Assembly: GCA_030562195.1 (NCBI GenBank)
Contig: CM060199.1
Location: forward strand, 30,958,338 to 31,022,337
Origin: Nipponacmea schrenckii
Lineage: Eukaryota > Mollusca > Gastropoda > Lottiidae
DNA length: 64,000 nucleotides
Reading direction: 5' to 3'
The position numbers and the translations under genes were made by a program. Every line of letters starts with the position of its first letter. Within the stretch, counting starts at the first letter, position 1. Of the stretch, positions 48,753-60,260 are shown one piece after another. Below the pieces are notes generated by a model. The model ran no database searches. It was not told where the DNA came from and saw nothing but the letters and a program-made list of their open reading frames with translations.

Positions 48753-49149
48753 TTAATTTGAATCAATTGCAGTTTTGCAACGTCGTTACAGCTCCACTCT
48801 GGGTAATAATCGTTACATGACGTCATCGTGACCCTTCAATGACGTCATTATGACGCTATGACATCAATGTGGCGTCATAGACAACTATTTATTCTGACTA
48901 TTTGGTATCATGTTCCTATCTGTCCGTAATAAATTTACATGGCGTAAAACGAACCTTTACAGAGATATTCGAGCCCAAAGATCCATTTAGTCGCCATTTT
49001 GAAATTATGCTAAATGACCCCCTTTCCCCATCCGGATTTTGTCGGATGTTGTTGAGGGTACCATCCTGATTGACCAACAACAGATTAAAATTCCATCTGG
49101 CAATTTTTTCTAGATTCGGGTATTTTTTTAAGTAGAATGACTGGACTAA

Positions 49150-49395
49150 ATACGATAAATAAGCAATATAATGACAATAACTGAATCTTCAATGCGATAT
49201 ACTATAATAAACTGCATCTTCAATCCGATATACTAGTAAGCAATATAGTGACAAAAACTGAATTTCCAATGCGATATACTATAATTAAATGAATCTACAA
49301 TGCGATATAAGCAATATAATGACAATAACAGAACCTCAATGCGATATACTATAATTAACTGAATCTTCAATATAAGCAAAATAATCACATTGAAT
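49150..49395. repeat. Minisatellite of about 42 bp, second array
   Basis: Same unit as at 33,225 (AAGCAATATAATGACAATAA, CTGAATCTTCAATGCGATAT), about six degenerate copies at the left edge of duplication copy B, without the hAT insertion seen in copy A. Confidence 0.75.
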
Positions 49396-49457
49396 GAATA
49401 TTCACTGAAAAATTATCAATCGACTTTAATCACATAAGCTGAATTATCACTGAAATT

Positions 49458-52400
49458 TCACACACTGTCATTTAAATAAATATAATCTGTTTCTTCTAAT
49501 TTTTCTATATAATATTTATCAAATTCTTCTACTTCTGAAGGCGAGAAATGATTCTTCCAATCACCAGTTTTTCCTGAAATTATACCGCAACGTCCTTTGA
49601 AGCATTGTTTAACGAATTCGGTGACCTAATCTGCTATTATGCCTTTTCAAATGCTGTTAAAGGGATAATAGGCGTTACAAGGAACATAAAAATTTAATTT
49701 CACTCAAATTTGGAGAATAACAGTATGTTCCCATCATTGGACTTACCTGGTGTCATAACATCAAAATCCCTCCATTATCGGATAAATCCACAAAATCAGG
49801 TAGTTAATTATAAAACGCTTAATACTTCCATTCAGCGATTTTCAAATTGTGTAAATATAAAGGGAAGTAACTCTAACATGTTTGTTTTCACGCGTCCTTG
49901 ACCCCTACTGTTGAATTTCACAATGATGTTTTAGCGTTGATTTACCAGACGCTTTTATTCTCAAACTGAATGGAATCGTCGCTGGATCACTTTTTTTTAA
50001 AATTGCGTATATATTTTTATTGTCGCTTTTTAAGATTTGGTAAAGTGCGGGATGCATACTTATTTAACTAATAGTCAATATTAAACACAAATAGAAGCCG
50101 TAGGACGAGTGTATTCTAACGCCTATTATCCCTTTAAGACAAAAGTGTAAATGTTTGCATTCTCCTTCCAATGTTAATGTTGTATTCTCCTTCTAATCCC
50201 GTGTGTGTTTCATTGTGACCTTACAACCGATAATGGCTTTGTGCAGATGGAAGTCTGTGTGTGAAAATGCCTCCTGCCTCTAGTAAGTAAGAACAAGTTG
50301 AGTCTTCTCACTAGTAGACATAATATCAATCCTCGATTTCAAATATCTGTAAAGGTCAACCTGTTTTATTTCTACTTTTCAAATTCAGTTCTAAAATGAA
50401 TTATAGCCTACCTTTACGATACATAATCTCTTTTCCACCTTTAAAATGTGACAAAAAGGGGCTGTTTAAAGATTCTTTGTGTGCCTTCATCTGGTCAAAC
50501 TGAGTATTGACAGCTATTTCTTCATACAGTTTATCTGAATAGTCTTTTTCTAGGAACGTGGCTAATTTCTTAATCTCCCTTAACGGATTCTGTAACAGGC
50601 AGAAAAGAACATTTGCATGAAATATGAACATTCTGCAATCAAATTATACAGTGTGTTTATATTGAAAAACATAAACAATATAAACAGAGTGACCGACAAT
50701 ATAAACTAATAACCGAATCTTCATATTGACAATATAATCAATTAAACTTAATCTACACTGAGATATTAACAATATTAACACAATAACTAAATCGTTACTG
50801 AGATATTAACAATATAAACACAATAACTAAATCGTTACTAAGATTTTAACATATAAAAACAATAAGTAAATTTGACAATTTAACCACATTTAAGCTGAAT
50901 CTTAGCTGAGATATCAACAATATAATTACATTAACATGATCTTCAATCAAATGACATAATATATTTTCTCGATTGATCTAGGTTATCGTGAAACCCAAAT
51001 AGACTGAAAAGCCACAACGTCGTTTGGATTGAGCAATGTACTTTTCTAACAATTGAAAATTGTTTTCAATGTCAATGTTCACACCAAAATCCATTGAAAA
51101 TTGCAACTTTTACTGCACCCACAATAAGAGGGCAATAAAACTGTCCATCAAAAAATCATCATATTCGAACTTGAGCGCTTTCTTCCAATGCTAAGACTAG
51201 GTTTCATTATAATCCACTGAAAATTGTAGCTTCTACTGTGTCTACAACCACTATAGAAGCAGGGGCAATTATTCTAAAACCGGATGGACCGACGGATGTA
51301 TAAATACGCTACGTTAGGGTCAGAGAGCAGAGTCAGAGTCATAAAGGGCTTTGGGGTACTTCAAACAAATAGTGGTCCTGGTTTTAATCTCGGTCGGTGG
51401 TGTGAAGAATGGCTTGTGAACTTGAATACGTTATCTTTTCTTATTATTCCAGTCAACCTATAGATTCAAAAGGTTACGAATATGGCAGGGAAGTGGACTA
51501 GAAGGTTAAAATTGAGTTGTTACCACTGTTAAAGTGATACGTCTAAGAATGAACTTAAGATCTCAACAATGGTCAATATTTTATTTATATCTCAGTGAAC
51601 TTCTTTTAAAAAATTAACAGAATCCCTGTAAAATCTGGAAAACTCACATACGGATAAATACTAAGTATTTTTGGATTTATCGGATTATCTTTTGTTATTC
51701 ATGGTGGCATGTATATATACTGATGCATATGACTCTTATTGGTCAAGTTTAAAGTTTAAAATTTTATGTTCATTCTAAGCAAAGTATTCCTTTGAAGTAG
51801 TTTTTTATTTTATTTTTGTTCGTTGTCAAAATCGGAAACCAGTTGAAAGGAATACTGGAACATAAATTGAAAGCTCTGTTCCATTTTATTAACACATTTG
51901 GTACACCGGAAAAAAAAAAATGCATACAATGGTTGCTGCATGGTCCACCACGGATATTGATATGTGACATAATAGTGGTACTTACGGCCAATAAATCTTC
52001 ATAACGTATAGTCAATATAGGGTAGTCTGGATTAGATAATTTGGACTCTTTCCACTTGAGGAAATATTCATCCCATCCACCAAATGGCACTGGAATAGAA
52101 ATCCAAAATTGGTAACACTGACAGAAGCAATGTAACTTTACCTATACTCTTTTTGCCTTATCACTGCCACGTCTTATCACAATCATCTTCTAGATTTGAA
52201 TAGGTATACGCCCATCATCTACCAAAATTCATTACTCAATATTGTTTGTAATCAATTCAAATGGCCATAAAATCGTAGCAATATTAATATGTATATAAAA
52301 GTTTCGTCCTTTTCCATTGCAAATCGTCCTTATCTACATTTTTTCCGTTTCAATTGTTGCAAGATAGTGATATTCTTAATTCACATTTTAAGCGCATTGG

Positions 52401-54016
52401 TGTCATATTCTGTGCGTTTAAATCTTTGCGATTCGTCAAATATTTTAGATGTGTTCTGTCACATCAGACCAAGCTATAACAAACTGCCATTTCACAATTA
52501 TTTCCCATCAGCGTAGAAATGTGTCAAACCATTTAAAAAAAAGGTGAAATTTTTTTGAAATTCACAAAGAAATCCTTGTAGCCTAATTTCATCAAATATT
52601 GCTGTCTAATATTATGTGTTACAGTTTGTTGAATCTGGCTCACTACTCTTAAAGAACACCCAATAATGATTTGTATTGAAATATCATATCGGGTAACAGC
52701 TCTTGAACAATTGAAAATAAAACTTACCTTCACCCTTCATAAAAATGGGAATGAAATTAGAGAATTTGCCATCATAGGATATGGAATTGAGCTTTGTTAA
52801 GTGGTGAAAATATGAAACACAGACATCTTTGGGATTGCGCACTACCTGAACCAATTTACATTTTTTGGAGATCATATCTAGTGGTAGCTCTTCAAAAAAC
52901 CTATGGGTACACAAAGTGCGTGGAGACTGTATTTTCGTGAGATTTTCAAAGGGAATAAAGTCTATGTGATTTTGATCCATGACGTGTGGAATTGGTTGAC
53001 TACTTCCTCTCTGTAGCATACTAACAATCTCATACATAAAATGGCTTCCTGTAAATAACATAACAGAAATGAACTTTTGTTTTGACTGAATATAGTATGC
53101 CGAGTCACACGCATTGAACCTTTGTGGAATTTATCCCAACGCATATCTGTTTGGATATATGACGTTGCTTTAGGAACATGCTAAGTTACATGTATGTCCT
53201 GTGTTCTAACCGACAAAAGCACTAACTGAACGTGTTTCTCACTTACAGCTACATTATAATGTCGCTAAAGTTATAAGTAATGAGTTGGTACTCAGAGATA
53301 TACAATTAGAAGATAAACACTTTCTGTTTTAGATTTAGAGGGGGTTTATTCGATATTTAACCATGCTTGAATATACCATTAGAGATCTAATGATTCAAGC
53401 ATGGTTAAATATCGAATAAACCCCCTCTAAATCTAAAACAGAAAGTCGTTTATCGGAATTGTACCACAAATTGTGATTATTTTGTTCCCGGACTTTTTTT
53501 TTATGGACAATTTAGACATGGGTTATTCGGTTTTATGACGTTAGGTGCAGTATGACGCACATAACAACAAACTGCACGTGTTCTATCGAATGAAAAAGAA
53601 GACATCCTTTTTATCATTAACATTAACAAGATTTGTAACTAGTTCGCTGGAATTAATACGCCAAATTGCAAAGACATGATGGCAAATTGCTATTAAACCC
53701 CATGTATTGGACCGATCAGAACTCAGAATTTTTGATGTTTGTGGTACAATATAGTTGGGTCCTACCATAGTTTTGTGATAACGTCTGACCTAGACCACGA
53801 ACGACACGATTGTTTCGAATGGTAGGTCATACCTGACTTTGCATAGCCGATAACTAGGACGTCATCCTTTCTCCCCTCCACTGATTTTAAACCATCCCAG
53901 TTAGCTTGGGTTATTTCGATAACTAGTATACGGTCACGAATCTTCTTTAAATTTAGAATATCTCCACCGGCATCTTTGACTATGTATGGTCTTTCTTCTA
54001 TTGTAATATCATTTTT
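49458..54016 (-). CDS. Cytosolic sulfotransferase, copy B (open through five exons, 5' partial)
   Basis: Minus-strand exons 54016-53833, 53048-52728, 52089-51986, 50589-50412 and 49573-49458 join in phases 1, 1, 0, 1 into 300 residues ending at TGA. The enzyme would sulfonate small hydroxyl or amine substrates using PAPS. Motifs in order: VIGYAKSGSHFMYEI (5'-phosphosulfate loop with its Lys), TLCTHRFFEELP (catalytic His), VVRNPKDVCVSYFHHL (3'-phosphate site), FGGWDEYFLKWKES, TIRYEDLL, NPLREIKKLATFL and MYRKG-KTGDWKNHF (PAPS-binding tail). Usual family length is about 290-300, so only a few N-terminal residues are missing; an in-frame stop before 54,017 and a good acceptor show that an upstream start exon exists, not located. 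No disabling change was seen. Substrate cannot be inferred. Mobile-element pieces sit in its introns (49,661 and 53,308). Confidence 0.88.
49661..50133. mobile_element. 473-bp TTAA-flanked MITE (piggyBac-like)
   Basis: Perfect 17-bp inverted ends AGGGATAATAGGCGTTA, flanked by TTAA at 49657-49660 and 50134-50137. The paralogous intron in copy A reads CTGTTAAGACAAAAGTG without the element, which proves the insertion and its TTAA target. TTAA targets are characteristic of the piggyBac superfamily. It lies in the last sulfotransferase intron. Its short open frame (MENNSMFPSLDLPGV) also appears at 46,071 and is not a gene. Confidence 0.85.
51060..51320 (-). repeat. Minus-strand copy of the two-monomer dispersed repeat
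   Basis: Paralogue of 34,985-35,290, partly deleted around 51,085 and 51,130. Confidence 0.65.
53308..53749 (+). mobile_element. Penelope element 5' piece with perfect hairpin, in a sulfotransferase intron
   Basis: Starts TAGAAGATAAACACTTTCTG, then perfect 54-bp inverted arms (53319-53372 and 53393-53446) around ATTAGAGATCTAAT. It then follows the Penelope 5' region (CAAATTGTGATTATTTTGTT, AACAAACTGCACGTG) to about 53,595, after which similarity ends. Copy A at this intron position reads GATATACAATATAGGTCC, and ACAAT stands at both edges here, fitting an insertion with a 5-bp duplication. Oriented opposite to the gene. Confidence 0.7.
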
Positions 54017-54329
54017 CTACAATTACAAACAGGGTGGTGACTTAACATTTTACCGGTGTCAATGTGGAAATATAATAAGCTGATTTGAATACAAATGTTT
54101 TATTCTTATCTAAACTAAAGTAAAGTATACATTCATAGACTTATGAATCATTTTGTTCTATATCCCTTTCACTCCAAGCTCCCGTCTCTCACTCTCCCAG
54201 CACCCCCGTTGCCAGCATTCATTCTTCCATCTTATATGCAGTGTTGCCAGATTATATTATCAGAAAAGGATAATACCATAGGGGGGGTTTTTTAAATTAA
54301 ATTAACAACTGTTGTTAACATCAGACTGT

Positions 54330-54600
54330 TTTATTAATACAGAATACATTTTTTTTTAACCAAATATGAATAAATTTATGCACATAAGTTTATCATATGC
54401 CTGATAATATAACACCTTCGTCTGGTTGGTTACATCTGATGTTGGTTGCTTCTTGAAGTCTCTTGGTTTTATCAATAATATGTTTATTGATTGTCAGTAT
54501 GTTGGTGTTGACTTCAACTTCAGCTACGTTGCATGGATTTTAACCAGTGATTGTTGTTCCATATAGAGGTGTCTATATATTGTACCCACAATTGCTAAAT
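54330..54600 (-). mobile_element. Penelope element fragment, copy B
   Basis: Paralogue of 41,600-41,880: C-terminal coding tail on the minus strand followed by an inverted terminal piece (TTCAGCTACGTTGCATGG, AACCAGTGATTGTTGTTCCA). Confidence 0.6.
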
Positions 54601-54699
54601 GTCATTTAAAGATCTTAAAAATTCTCAATAGAATACAAAATTTTTCTCTTTCACCTCTAAATAGCAGATTGAGCAGATTGTGACTGCTTTCAGCTTTAA

Positions 54700-55360
54700 T
54701 TTAATTTTTTTTTTTGTATTTTTCGTGAGCAACACATTCGGAAACCATTGATGCCGTGATATTAATGACGTCGTTTTGGATTTCTGCTGATTTAAACATC
54801 GTGTTTTTAGGGATTGTTTTCACTATTTCCGCCAAGTGGTTGTCTTTTACAATACTGTATTCGAACATACTAATAAAAAGTCCAGTGTCAGTATTGTCAA
54901 CGTAGTCTCCACGCAGTGGCAGGCTGTTCATGGTTAGAAATAAAATAGTCTCTGCTATGGACTAACTCGCCATAATAACGTCGCTTTCGTAGACATATCT
55001 ACTGTGTTGAGCTCTGCTCTTTTGACTTCATATCCACCGCAGATTATTCATGATGCGATGACTGTTCATGCTGACTGAATCCTTTTGACTTCCTTTTGAA
55101 GTTGTGCCCTTCCAATTTTTATAACCTAAAGTTGTAAATGTCTTGTTGTCGATACACCCTTCCCCGGACTGTCTACCATAAACTCGACACGGTTAGCAAA
55201 ATGCCGTGTCCCGTTCAATGGAATACTAAAGCCAGGGAAATCGTAAATACCAGTTTGCAAAAAAATGTCGACCGTTCGTTGCCGGAAAACCATGTCCCTC
55301 TAAGACTTTGGCTGGAAGGGTTTCGAAATAGAATCAGCAATCTCATCTGGTAAGGCCATG
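54700..55360 (-). pseudogene. TTF/DUF4371-type hAT transposase relic, copy B
   Basis: The minus strand reads CIDNKTFTTLGYKNWKG (TTF-type zinc finger, the GFxNWK block) at about 55,155-55,105, then after a gap MNSLPLRGDYVDNTDTGLFI, then AEIVKTIPKNTMF and KSAEIQNDVINITASMVSE at 54,931-54,701. The latter matches the LxLRGxxD...GNF and SPxIQNE blocks of the DUF4371 region in ZMYM1-like hAT transposases. Stops and frameshifts separate the parts; no catalytic region follows. Confidence 0.6.
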
Positions 55361-55739
55361 CCAAGATCATTCATCAAGGCAGTGAACGTATTTGTCTGGT
55401 TTTGTTTACCTGCAATTTAAGCATTTTCAAGGTCATAATCCTATGAACGATGTACTACCGGAGTCTAATGCTGTCGGGTTCCTGGTTCCTTTTTTTTGTT
55501 GAGAAATTTGTCCATATTACCATAGAGCTCCCAACTGCTTTATTCTTCAAAAAATAATAATTGTTGAATTAAAATCGTGGTACACCTTAGACAAGGAAAG
55601 TGAAAGTAAAATATTCATTGGAACTGTGGACTTTACAGACTGCAATTCTTTATGGATTCTTTTGATTTTTATTTTGTGGGTCAGTGTCATTATGACGATG
55701 ATCCGAAGATTTTTCTCTTATTTATGGTGTCTGACTTAA

Positions 55740-56063
55740 AGGGATAATAGGTCTAAGAATAAACATAAAATTTAAAAATTTTAGACTTGGTCAAAAAGAG
55801 CTCTATTCATTAGTAAATAACATAAAAAATAAATAAGTATCCAAAAAAGTAAGTAATTATCAAGAAAGATGCATTTGATTATTGAAAAACGATTAATAAA
55901 TTGATTAAGCAGTTTTCAAAAATTAATATGTTTTGTGTGTTTTCCAGATTTAAACGGATTCTGTTACTTTATGATACCAGGTAAATTCACTGATGAATAT
56001 ATACTCATATTGACCTTTCTTGAGAACTAAAATTTTATGTTAATGCTACGACGCAGTATCCCT
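55740..56063. mobile_element. TTAA-flanked MITE, copy B
   Basis: Ends AGGGATAATAGG and GCAGTATCCCT, TTAA at 55736-55739 and 56064-56067. Same locus as 42,969-43,284 in copy A, hence older than the duplication. Confidence 0.7.
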
Positions 56064-56650
56064 TTAACGTTTTTGTCCATTAGATGTAGGGTGCTACTTG
56101 TTATATTAACGTATTTGTATCTTATATAACCCACAATACAACACTACTCGTGCTCATTCTACAGGGAACAGTTCTCTATGGATTCGTTTGATTTTGATTT
56201 TGTAGATGATCCCTATTGATTTTCATAATGATCTGATAATTTTTCACCGAAATATGGTGTCCGACTTATTTTCGCGTTTTAATAGTGCATCTCTGCTCAC
56301 TCTACAGACAACAGTATTTACATATTCTTTTGATTTTTATATATATAACATACATGTATCTGTTTTGAATTAGACATTTCTACATAGCGTTATGTTATTT
56401 CCATAAAACCTTGCCATACTGCCATTGAAATATCTCACTTAGACTTGTGATGTATTATAAGAAAATTATACAAGCACGTATACTTACATCTGATATGCTG
56501 GATTGAGATGCCATATTAGAGTTCTTAACCTTTGTTTCAAAACTACTCGTGATACAAACACAAAATAGAAATATATAAACTTAATGTTATGGTTAATTTT
56601 TACTGTTATCTCAATATTTCTCTCTATTCTGATTGGTCCTCTTCTTTTAA

Positions 56651-57437
56651 AGGGATACTGTAATAGGTGTTAGAATACACTCGACCTACGGCTAATATTC
56701 GTGTATTTACTATTAGTTAAATAAGTATGCATTCCAAACTTGATGAATTTTCAAAAAGCGACAATAAAACTATATTCGATATTCGTCAAAAAAAGTGAGC
56801 AAGCGACGATTTCATTCAGTTTGGGAATAAAAGCGTCTGGGAAATCAACGCTAAAACATCGTTGAGCAAGCGCGCTACGGCAATCATTCTTTATTATTAT
56901 GATTATTTTTGATTGAATATTTTGTCAGTGTTGAAGTATTCATTTAATATCATATGAATTGCTTTTTCTCGGTTTTCCGTGAACGTAAATATCGTACATT
57001 GTCTGACTATGTTAGGGTAAATTCAAGAGTAGAGGTCAAGGACGCGGGAAACCCACATGTTAGAGTTACTTCCCTTTATAATTACAATTTGAAGATCACT
57101 TAATGGATGTATTAAGCGTTTTATAATTAACGATTTGATTTTGTGGACTTTTCGGATTATAGAGGATTTTGATGTATAGTTATGACACCAGGTAAGTCCA
57201 CGGATGGATATATACTGTTATTAGTCAAGTTTGAGAGAAATTAAAATTTTATGTTTCATCTATGCATTTGATTATTCAAAAACGCTTAATAAATTGATTA
57301 ATTCTCAGAGTTTTCTAGATTTTAAGGGATTCTGTTACTGTATGACCTTGGGTAAGTTCACTGATGAAGATATACTCATAATATTGACCATCCTTGAGAA
57401 CTAAAATTTTATGTTCATGCTAAGACGCAGTATCCCT
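56651..57437. mobile_element. 787-bp TTAA-flanked composite element
   Basis: AGGGATACTGTAATAGGTGT at the left and GCAGTATCCCT at the right, with TTAA at 56647-56650 and 57438-57441. The left two thirds match the 49,661 element in reverse orientation, with an extra stretch of about 150 bp at about 56,890-57,030; the right end matches the end of the 55,740 element. It looks like a fusion of two related elements. Confidence 0.6.
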
Positions 57438-57441
57438 TTAA

Positions 57442-58602
57442 ACTTGAACAATTAAGAGTGTATATTCGTCAGACATATTGTGTCACCAGTGCCTTTTAAC
57501 TTCAAAGTTGCTATATACATTGGCTTTACTTCAGAATCTAACAGTTTCAGTCTGAAAGGTTCAAGTAAGGGGCACAACAGTGAACATAAATTGCGGTATG
57601 CTCTGAAATTTTGACCCTTCGTTGAAGCCCAGAAATATCACATTAATAGGCACCATCATAATATGCCTGACCTCCGAGAACATTTTTTTAATCATAAAAG
57701 CATAATATCTAGCATAGCAAATCTCACTAAAAAATTTCCGAAGAACTTTATTGGCAATAGATTGGATGATGTCATTCTGTTTGTGATGACTTAAATAGGT
57801 TTCATTCCTTTAAGCACCTTTCAGATGATCGGCTGGAATTTTTCAAAGTTTGAGATAAATTTAACAAGGTCCAGAAAATTGACCATATTAAAATCTTGAC
57901 ATAACCTTGCATGTACTTAATCCTTGACGGATATCTACATCAATTAGTTTCTCTAAATCACACCAAATGAAAACAAAAAATTTATGATTTTTCATCAAAT
58001 TCCGCCGGAAAATGAATTAACAATCTCACCCAGTAACGTTTTGAAGTTGTTTAACTAAACAATTTATGAGTCCGGCCTGAGAGCGTTCAAACCGTTCTTA
58101 AACGCGCGACCGTTTAAATTACACGATGTTTCTGAACGCGCGACCGTTTAATTACACAATATGCTTCCGCCCATTTTTCAACCAGGATTATTGCAAACAA
58201 AAGGACAAGGCCATGTAGAGTGCATTAAAGTTTGCCGGGAATAGGGGAGGGATCTTTAGCGTAACAGCCATTTTCCACCGGGCTCGGTTTCTTTTTATTT
58301 AGACGCCTCAGAAGTATCGCGAAGGGAAGAAAATTTTTGGAGATACATGTATAATATACCAATTGCTAACCGAAATCAGTTGTTAGTAGTGGGCTATGGA
58401 TACTCTACCAGTAACATTTTGAATTTTTGAATTAAAACTTCAACTTCCACCTAGGTGATAAATATTTACACCTAGGTGAAAACTACATGATAGTTCCTGT
58501 AGTTTTTAATTAAAAACTTTATTTTTCACCTAGGTAAAAAATAAGGTAATAAGTCCGGTAATATTAAAGTGTACACAATTATTATATAAATCATAGACAT
58601 AA
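57442..58602. other. Intergenic region with short palindromic repeats
   Basis: 58,100-58,160 has two copies of ACGCGCGACCGTTTAA about 40 bases apart. 58,447-58,535 has CACCTAGGTG twice and ACCTAGGT once, in AT-rich surroundings. No gene seen. Confidence 0.5.
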
Positions 58603-59792
58603 GGCCGTGCAAAGTAAATTGTCTGTTTTACAGGCCTTTTTTTTAAAAAATGGGGCGAGAGGGCGAATTTATTATTTATTATTTATAAGCGCTTTTTTAA
58701 ATTTGGCACCAGAAGAAATCGGAGCGAGCGAAGCTATTTATTATTTATTTCCACAAATTTAAAAAATAGATTTAAATCACCATTCAGATGCAACTATCAG
58801 ATGTTTTGGGGGTTTGAATGATAATAGTTGATAGTAATAACAGAACTTTTTTACCTCACATAAACGTAATCATTCCAACATATTTACTACCTCTGACAAT
58901 GATGCACTTAGGGTGCATCAGGGCTGATAATATTATGTCAAGACAATGTTATTCTACTACAGTAGGATTTCTATCCATCTGTAAACTGTATTTTAAAATA
59001 CCATTGTATGGTATCGGTAATAATTATTATTATTGGAAATTTTGGAACAAATTGTCATACATCACATCACATGACAAGAGCAAAACAATCTGTTTAGATC
59101 GAACTTCTATTTTAATAATTTTTATCTAGGCCTATGTTACAAATGCCGATTTTTCGAGAACTCGTACTAACGGAGTACTTCCGGTTTTAACTTGAGAAAA
59201 GCGGAATGTGTTGAGTGATACCAATAATGAGAAAATCGATCGTATTCGAACGTATAAAATTCGTATTTTATTGTATTCGTTCCCATTTTCCATAAATATT
59301 AACTTTCAAATCAATAGCAGAAAAACACCCGGTGAATTCTTTTACTTGTAATTGTAACGGGTCTCGATTTGTTCCACCATTATAATCCAGAAACGAAATC
59401 ATCAAGATTAAGATTAATTTAATGTTTGGATTTTCCTCACGAAAGTGTGAATAATTTTCATAATTGTGCTTCCTTCAGCAAATAATTGTATTTTCGAACG
59501 TTAAATTGTATCAGAATCAATTTCAGTTTAAAGTTGTAGAAGAAAATCTTTTTATCGGTGATGAAAAACGCATTCTAAGCCACTTCCGGTTTTTCGTTAA
59601 ACGTCAAGGGAGATAATTATGGTAAAAAATATTTTCGGGAACGGGGAAATAACTCTATTTTACACACAATTTTGGAGACGCGCGCGCATTATTTATTAAT
59701 TATTCCAAAATGTCAATAAATAGTTTTGGAGCGCGGGGTATTTTACCGGAGCGCACGGGGCCTGTAAAACAGACAATTTACTTTGTATGGCC
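58603..59792. mobile_element. 1.19-kb PIF/Harbinger-type non-autonomous element
   Basis: The inverted ends are about 34 bp: GGCCGTGCAAAGTAAATTGT at the left and GGCCATACAAAGTAAATTGT at the right (reverse complement), both continuing CTGTTTTACAGGCC, so only two mismatches. Flanked by TAA at 58600-58602 and 59793-59795. Subterminal AATTTATTATTTATTATTTA and GCGAGCG/GGAGCGC words occur. The plus-strand open frame at 58,818-59,129 has no domain. Similar GGCC-type ends and the TAA target link it to the 19,761 element. Confidence 0.85.
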
Positions 59793-59849
59793 TAAGGCCT
59801 GTGGTTTGTCTAGGACAAGATTACTTTTTTTTATAAAGTTCCGTCGGTC

Positions 59850-60260
59850 GGTCTGGCTATAATTCTTTACGATATTAATGATTTTTTTTGTGGGTCAGCG
59901 GCATTATGAAAATGATCCCGTGATGATCTGATAATTATTCACCGAAATATTGTGTCTGTCTTAGCGTTTTTCAATCCATTAGCTATAGGATGCTACTCGT
60001 GCTCACTCTACAGGCTACAATTTTTTATGGATTCTTTTGTTTTTTTATTGTGTGGGTCAGTGTCATTATGAAGATGATCCCTATTGATATTCCTGATGAT
60101 CCGATAATTATTCACCGAAATATTGTGTCTGACTTGACTTGTGAAGGGACAACAAACAATAATACAATAGTACATTGTACTTGCAATCAAGACTACCTTT
60201 TTGTAGGTCAACGTGATTATGAAGATAATCCCTATTTATTTTTGTAATGATCAGAATTAG
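59850..60260. repeat. Dispersed repeat, two to three tandem pieces
   Basis: Repeating text GGCTACAATTTTTTATGGAT, GTGGGTCAGTGTCATTATGA, AGATGATCCCTATTGAT and ATTATTCACCGAAATATTGT. The same text occurs near 42,840-42,970, 55,630-55,735 and 56,165-56,290. Class unknown. Confidence 0.6.

Larger units (their letters stand above)
46600..49100. mobile_element. Foldback element with arms of about 650 bp
   Basis: The left arm (about 46,600-47,280) is the inverted match of the right arm (about 47,850-49,100 minus a 594-bp insertion at 48,159). Landmarks in mirrored order: GTCAATCAG/CTGATTGAC, TACCCTCAACAAC/GTTGTTGAGGGTA, the CGTTTTACGCCAT stretch, a TGACGTCA cluster, GCTGTAACGACGTTGCAAA, AAGTCTCACCTTAATCTAAC, and AGGTTTCGAAGTTC. 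The 570-bp loop and the right arm carry a degraded transposon gene. The arms contain the 3' part of that gene. Confidence 0.75.
49395..56890. repeat. Segmental duplication, copy B
   Basis: Partner of 33,795-43,930 in direct orientation. It lacks the full Penelope element of copy A but has its own insertions at 49,661 and 53,308. Confidence 0.75.

Noticed and set aside
49710..49901. 63-codon frame inside a sulfotransferase intron
   Set aside because: It lies within the TTAA element, and the same words recur at other copies of that element.
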